From Nitrospirae bacterium RIFCSPHIGHO2_01_FULL_66_17 (GTDB taxonomy: Bacteria > Nitrospirota > Nitrospiria > 2-01-FULL-66-17): a stretch of 16,873 nucleotides of DNA. The notes under the pieces were generated by a model that did no database searches, was not told the origin of the DNA, and saw only the letters and a program-made list of their open reading frames with translations. This document shows positions 14,498 to 16,873 of this stretch, in pieces. Both the position numbers and the translations under genes were made by a program. Position 1 is the first letter of the stretch, and each line of letters opens with the position of its first letter. Location: the NCBI GenBank assembly GCA_001803875.1, contig MHEO01000081.1, forward strand, positions 1 through 16,873, given 5' to 3'.

Positions 14498-14908
14498 ATG
14501 AATGAAACCAAGACCACGAGTGCGCGGACCGAGGCGCTGCGGACCCTGCTGCACGGCGCGCGCGAGCGGGTCGTCCGGGACATCGAGGCGCAGATCGGAC
14601 GACGCCTGGACGAGACCACCAGGGGGAGGATTGACGCGGCGCTGGACTTGGAAGACAGGGCGTCGATGGACCTTGAAGACGACACGGATTTCGCGCTGCT
14701 TGAAATCCGCTACAAGACCTACAAGGATATTGCCGAAGCCTTTCGTCGCCTGGAAAGCGGCACGTACGGCCTGTGCGAGCGGTGCGGCGCCGACATCCCG
14801 ATCGCGCGTCTCGAGGCGGAGTCGTTCGCCCGCTTCTGTGTGCCGTGCCTCACGGCCATCGAAGCGGTTGAGCGCGTCGAGCGCGAGGAGAAGCGGTTCG
14901 CGTCATAA
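14498..14908 (+). CDS. DksA/TraR-family C4 zinc-finger protein
   Basis: A 136-residue protein with an N-terminal coiled-coil of two helices (about 8-85; charged, with DLEDRASMDLEDDTDFALLE at 51-70 near the tip) and a C-terminal zinc finger: CERCGADIPIARLEAE followed by FCVPC, giving a C-x2-C...C-x2-C site. DksA-type proteins enter the RNA polymerase secondary channel and, with ppGpp, retune rRNA and stress promoters; TraR-like members may act without ppGpp. Acidic residues near the coiled-coil tip are compatible with such action but do not prove it. The start has GAGGAGG at good spacing, 51 bp after the HPF-CSD gene, so it closes the Hsp20-HPF-DksA operon. A large inverted repeat follows and probably ends transcription. 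Confidence 0.9.
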   Translation: MNETKTTSARTEALRTLLHGARERVVRDIEAQIGRRLDETTRGRIDAALDLEDRASMDLEDDTDFALLEIRYKTYKDIAEAFRRLESGTYGLCERCGADIPIARLEAESFARFCVPCLTAIEAVERVEREEKRFAS

Positions 14909-14935
14909 GAGCACGCGAAGCCGCCTTGCATGACG

Positions 14936-15028
14936 AAATCCCCCCATCCCCCCTTTGTCAAAGGGGGGGTAATGTGATCAGGGCTAATGAAATCCCCCCT
15001 TTGTCAAAGGGGGGCGAGGGGGGATTTT
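14936..15028. repeat. GC-rich inverted repeat between convergent genes, probable two-way terminator
   Basis: The left arm begins AAATCCCCCCATCCCCCC and continues TTTGTCAAAGGGGGG. The right arm is its near-exact reverse complement (CCCCCCTTTGTCAAAGGGGG, then CGAGGGGGGATTTT). About 33 bp per arm surround roughly 25 bases of spacer. Each arm also contains its own CCCCCCTTTG/CAAAGGGGGG hairpin. It lies between the DksA-like stop (14908) and the TrmO stop (15033), the right place for a bidirectional terminator. Similar C5-6/TTTGTCAAAG/G5-6 units are common dispersed repeats in environmental bacterial genomes (recalled, not searched). Confidence 0.85.
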
Positions 15029-15032
15029 CCGA

Positions 15033-15497
15033 TTACGGTGGCGGTTTAACCTTGCCATCGCCTTCGATCCAGCCCAGCGTGGCCTCGGGTCGGCAGTCGA
15101 AGTGCCTCAGGTACGGCTTGATGTCGAGCACCGGCGTGCCGTCGACCACGTCGACGCCCCGCACGAAGAGTTGTGTCCCCTCCCGCCGCGTCAGTTCAAC
15201 GGTGAGAATCCCGATCGCGTTGGGCCGGTGCGGCGAGCGGGTCGCAAAGACGCCGCGTTCCCTGGTTTGCCCCGGAGGGTAGACGCGGAGCGGCCGGGCC
15301 GTGCTCTGATGGAACGCGAACAGAACCAGCAGATGGGAGAAGCGCTCGATGTCGAGCAGGCCGTCGGCGTAGGCGGGATCGACCTCGATCACGGCGTCGG
15401 CCGTGGGCGCCTCGCCCAGGGGCTTCGGGATCGCCTGCGTCGTGAGATACGGCGTGCGGAACACCCCGATGGGCGTGTAGGTGAACGAGCCTGTCAT
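15033..15497 (-). CDS. trmO: tRNA m6t6A37 methyltransferase TrmO (TsaA/YaeB family)
   Basis: A 154-residue protein of the UPF0066/TsaA beta-barrel family. TrmO uses S-adenosylmethionine to N6-methylate t6A at position 37 of tRNAThr, which tunes codon reading. Visible signatures are YTPIGVFRTPY (7-17), RGVFATRSPHRPNAIGILTV (81-100, the SAM-binding strip) and DGTPVLDIKPY near 120-130. The length fits the short single-domain form; E. coli YaeB has an extra C-terminal domain that is absent here. The ATG at 15497 is chosen because AGGAGG lies six bases upstream. The stop lies five bases beyond the inverted repeat, so that repeat is probably its terminator as well. The adjacent plus-strand gene is divergent. 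Confidence 0.9.
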   Translation of the reverse strand: MTGSFTYTPIGVFRTPYLTTQAIPKPLGEAPTADAVIEVDPAYADGLLDIERFSHLLVLFAFHQSTARPLRVYPPGQTRERGVFATRSPHRPNAIGILTVELTRREGTQLFVRGVDVVDGTPVLDIKPYLRHFDCRPEATLGWIEGDGKVKPPP

Positions 15498-15679
15498 GCG
15501 ATTCCTCCTGGGTCCGTCGCGTCCAACATGAACCGTTAGCAGCCTATCGACGACCGCATCGAGCACCCGGAGTCGATCATCGAGCGCGGGATCGTCCCTG
15601 GCGGAGCGCGACCGTAGCGCACCTCCGGCCGCGGGTCAATACCATTTCACGATCATGAGGCGCGCTCGATCGACCGGTG

Positions 15680-15688
15680 TGCTATAGT
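15680..15688 (+). promoter_or_regulatory. Extended -10 promoter element next to a GTG start
   Basis: TGCTATAGT fits the extended -10 consensus TGn-TATAAT at all but one base. It ends eight bases before the GTG of the glycosyltransferase-like gene, so transcription would begin at or within a base or two of the start codon, giving a leaderless or near-leaderless mRNA. No matching -35 was seen at 17 bp, as expected for an extended -10. Confidence 0.55.
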
Positions 15689-15696
15689 CGACGACC

Positions 15697-16782
15697 GTGT
15701 CCCGAACGGCGCCTCACCTGGTCGCGGCGATCTCGCCGCACGGCTTCGGCCACGCGGCACAGACCGCGCCGGTCCTCAACGCCTTGCGCACCCGCGTGCC
15801 CGACCTCCGCGTGACGCTCCGCACGACGGTGCCCCGCGACCTGCTCGCCGCGCGCGTCGGGGGGCCGTGGGACTACGAACCGGTCGCGAGCGATTTCGGT
15901 ATGGTCATGGCGTCGGCGCTCGACATCCAGGTGGACGCGAGCGCCGACGCCTACGCGCGCCTGCACGACCGGTGGGAGGAAGAGGTCGAGCGCGAGGCGG
16001 CGGCGCTGGCCGCGCTCGATCCCGACCTCGTCCTCTGCAACGTCCCGTACCTCCCGCTCGCCGCCGCGGCGCGGCTGGGCATCCCCGCCATCGCGCTCTG
16101 CTCGCTCAACTGGGCCGACGTCTACATGCACTACTGCGGCGCCCGGCCGGAAGCGGCCGCCGTCCACGCCCACATGCTGGACGCGTATCGCGCCGCGCGG
16201 TGGTTCCTGCAACCCGAACCAAGCATGCCGATGACCGACATCCCCAACCGTCGACCGATCGGTCCGATCGCGGCGGTGGGCGCCGATCGCCGCGACGAGT
16301 TGCGTCGGCGACTCGGGCTTGGACCCCGCGAGCGCGCGGTCCTGATCACGCCCGGCGGGATCGCGCTGCCGCTCCCCGTCGACGCGTGGCCGCGTCTTCC
16401 CGGCGTCCGCTGGATCGTCCCCGGCGCGTGGAAGATCGCCCGTCCCGACGCGATCGCGCGCGAGGCGATCCCGATGCCCTTCGTCGATCTGCTGCGGAGC
16501 AGCGACGCGGTGATCGGCAAGCCGGGGTACGGCACCTTCGTCGAGGCCGGGTGCAACGGGACGCCGGTGCTCTACGTGCGGCGACACGATTGGCCGGAGG
16601 AACCGTATCTGGTGGACTGGCTCGAGCGCCGGGGAAGAGCCCTGGAGATCGAGCGGAGCCGCCTCGAGCGGGGCGACGTGGCGGACGCGCTCGACGCCCT
16701 GCTCGCTCTCCCCGCACCCCCTCCGGTCAAGCCGACCGGCGCCGACGAGGCAGCCTCCCTCATCCTGGGAGCCTGTCCATGA
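15697..16782 (+). CDS. GT-B glycosyltransferase-like protein (MurG / arabinokinase N-domain type)
   Basis: A 361-residue protein with the two Rossmann lobes of a GT-B fold. The N-lobe begins VAAISPHGFGHAAQTAPVLN (9-28), a glycine/histidine loop typical of UDP-sugar transferase-like proteins and of the N-terminal half of plant L-arabinokinase. The middle has SLNWADVYMHY. The C-lobe has VLITPGGIALPLP and, from about residue 272, VIGKPGYGTFVEAGCNGTPV followed by RRHDWPEEPYLVDWLE, matching the nucleotide-sugar-binding region. The donor and acceptor are unknown; enzymes of this look act on UDP-sugars or are uncharacterised. The start is GTG with no ribosome site but an extended -10 just upstream. 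The stop TGA and the last codons (GACP) lie inside a copy of the GGAGCCTGTCCATGA repeat, so the C-terminus may have been altered by that insertion. Confidence 0.85.
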   Translation: MSRTAPHLVAAISPHGFGHAAQTAPVLNALRTRVPDLRVTLRTTVPRDLLAARVGGPWDYEPVASDFGMVMASALDIQVDASADAYARLHDRWEEEVEREAAALAALDPDLVLCNVPYLPLAAAARLGIPAIALCSLNWADVYMHYCGARPEAAAVHAHMLDAYRAARWFLQPEPSMPMTDIPNRRPIGPIAAVGADRRDELRRRLGLGPRERAVLITPGGIALPLPVDAWPRLPGVRWIVPGAWKIARPDAIAREAIPMPFVDLLRSSDAVIGKPGYGTFVEAGCNGTPVLYVRRHDWPEEPYLVDWLERRGRALEIERSRLERGDVADALDALLALPAPPPVKPTGADEAASLILGACP

Positions 16783-16873
16783 ACGGCCATCTCGGGAAGC
16801 AGCATTCGTCCGTCACGCTAGAGCGGCGTTGTCAGTCGGCCTTGCGTGCTCACGTACGAACTGTAGGGGCGGG
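16768..16873. repeat. Palindromic dispersed repeat, copy 3 (diverged, runs off the window)
   Basis: It begins GGAGCCTGTCCATGAACGGC, then CATCT, identical to the inner-strand end of copy 1. After a different stretch it shares GCGGCGTTGTC and CTCACGTAC words with the other copies. The far end is outside the window. It overlaps the last 15 bases of the glycosyltransferase-like gene. Confidence 0.7.

Noticed and set aside
14936..15028. The repeated CCCCCC/GGGGGG units considered as a CRISPR array
   Set aside because: There are only two inverted units with one short spacer and no cas genes; they are hairpin repeats.
15682..16587. A 301-codon minus-strand open frame opposite the glycosyltransferase-like gene
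   Set aside because: The composition is dominated by Arg, Val, Asp and Gly, typical of antisense high-GC DNA; the plus strand has a recognisable GT-B pattern.

Overview
The window looks like chromosomal DNA from a high-GC, Gram-negative, probably environmental bacterium. A Nitrospirota- or NC10-like lineage would fit the combination of a very large periplasmic multicopper oxidase, a plastocyanin-like partner and a dense Hsp20/Usp stress island, but nothing here fixes the taxonomy. There are no rRNA or tRNA genes, no transposases and no CRISPR array. By eye, the left ~6 kb is less GC-rich than the rest.

Region A (1-6066, minus strand) is a copper-protein cluster. It reads a degenerate receiver-like protein, then a 1639-residue secreted multicopper oxidase joined to it by an ATGA stop/start overlap, then a GC hairpin, then a secreted cupredoxin-like protein that runs off the left edge. 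The oxidase consists of three copies of a two-cupredoxin unit. Only the first copy keeps all four copper motifs. Its size recalls the MofA class of putative Mn(II) oxidases, but the substrate cannot be read from the sequence.

Region B (6260-9434) is a five-gene minus-strand operon: a YccU-type CoA-binding protein, Hsp20, a YbaK-type deacylase, 6-phosphofructokinase and a 71-residue CxxC protein. It is bracketed by two inverted copies of a ~125-bp palindromic repeat. A third, partial copy lies at the right edge of the window.

Region C (9460-13058, minus strand) reads three universal stress proteins, then a soluble GAF histidine kinase and a NarL/LuxR response regulator with overlapping ends. 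Across a 335-bp divergent gap, region D (13394-14908, plus strand) reads Hsp20, a fusion of a ribosome-hibernation domain with a cold-shock domain, and a DksA/TraR zinc-finger protein. Regions B, C and D together resemble in content the mycobacterial DosR dormancy regulon (GAF kinase plus LuxR regulator, Usps, Hsp20, phosphofructokinase, HPF-like factor). The likely job is to hold ribosomes, protein folding and glycolytic flux in a resting state under redox or energy stress.

Region E (14936-16873) starts with a GC-rich inverted repeat between convergent genes. It continues with TrmO (minus strand) and a GT-B glycosyltransferase-like protein (plus strand) that has an extended -10 element almost touching its GTG start. 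The stop codon of the latter lies inside the third repeat copy.
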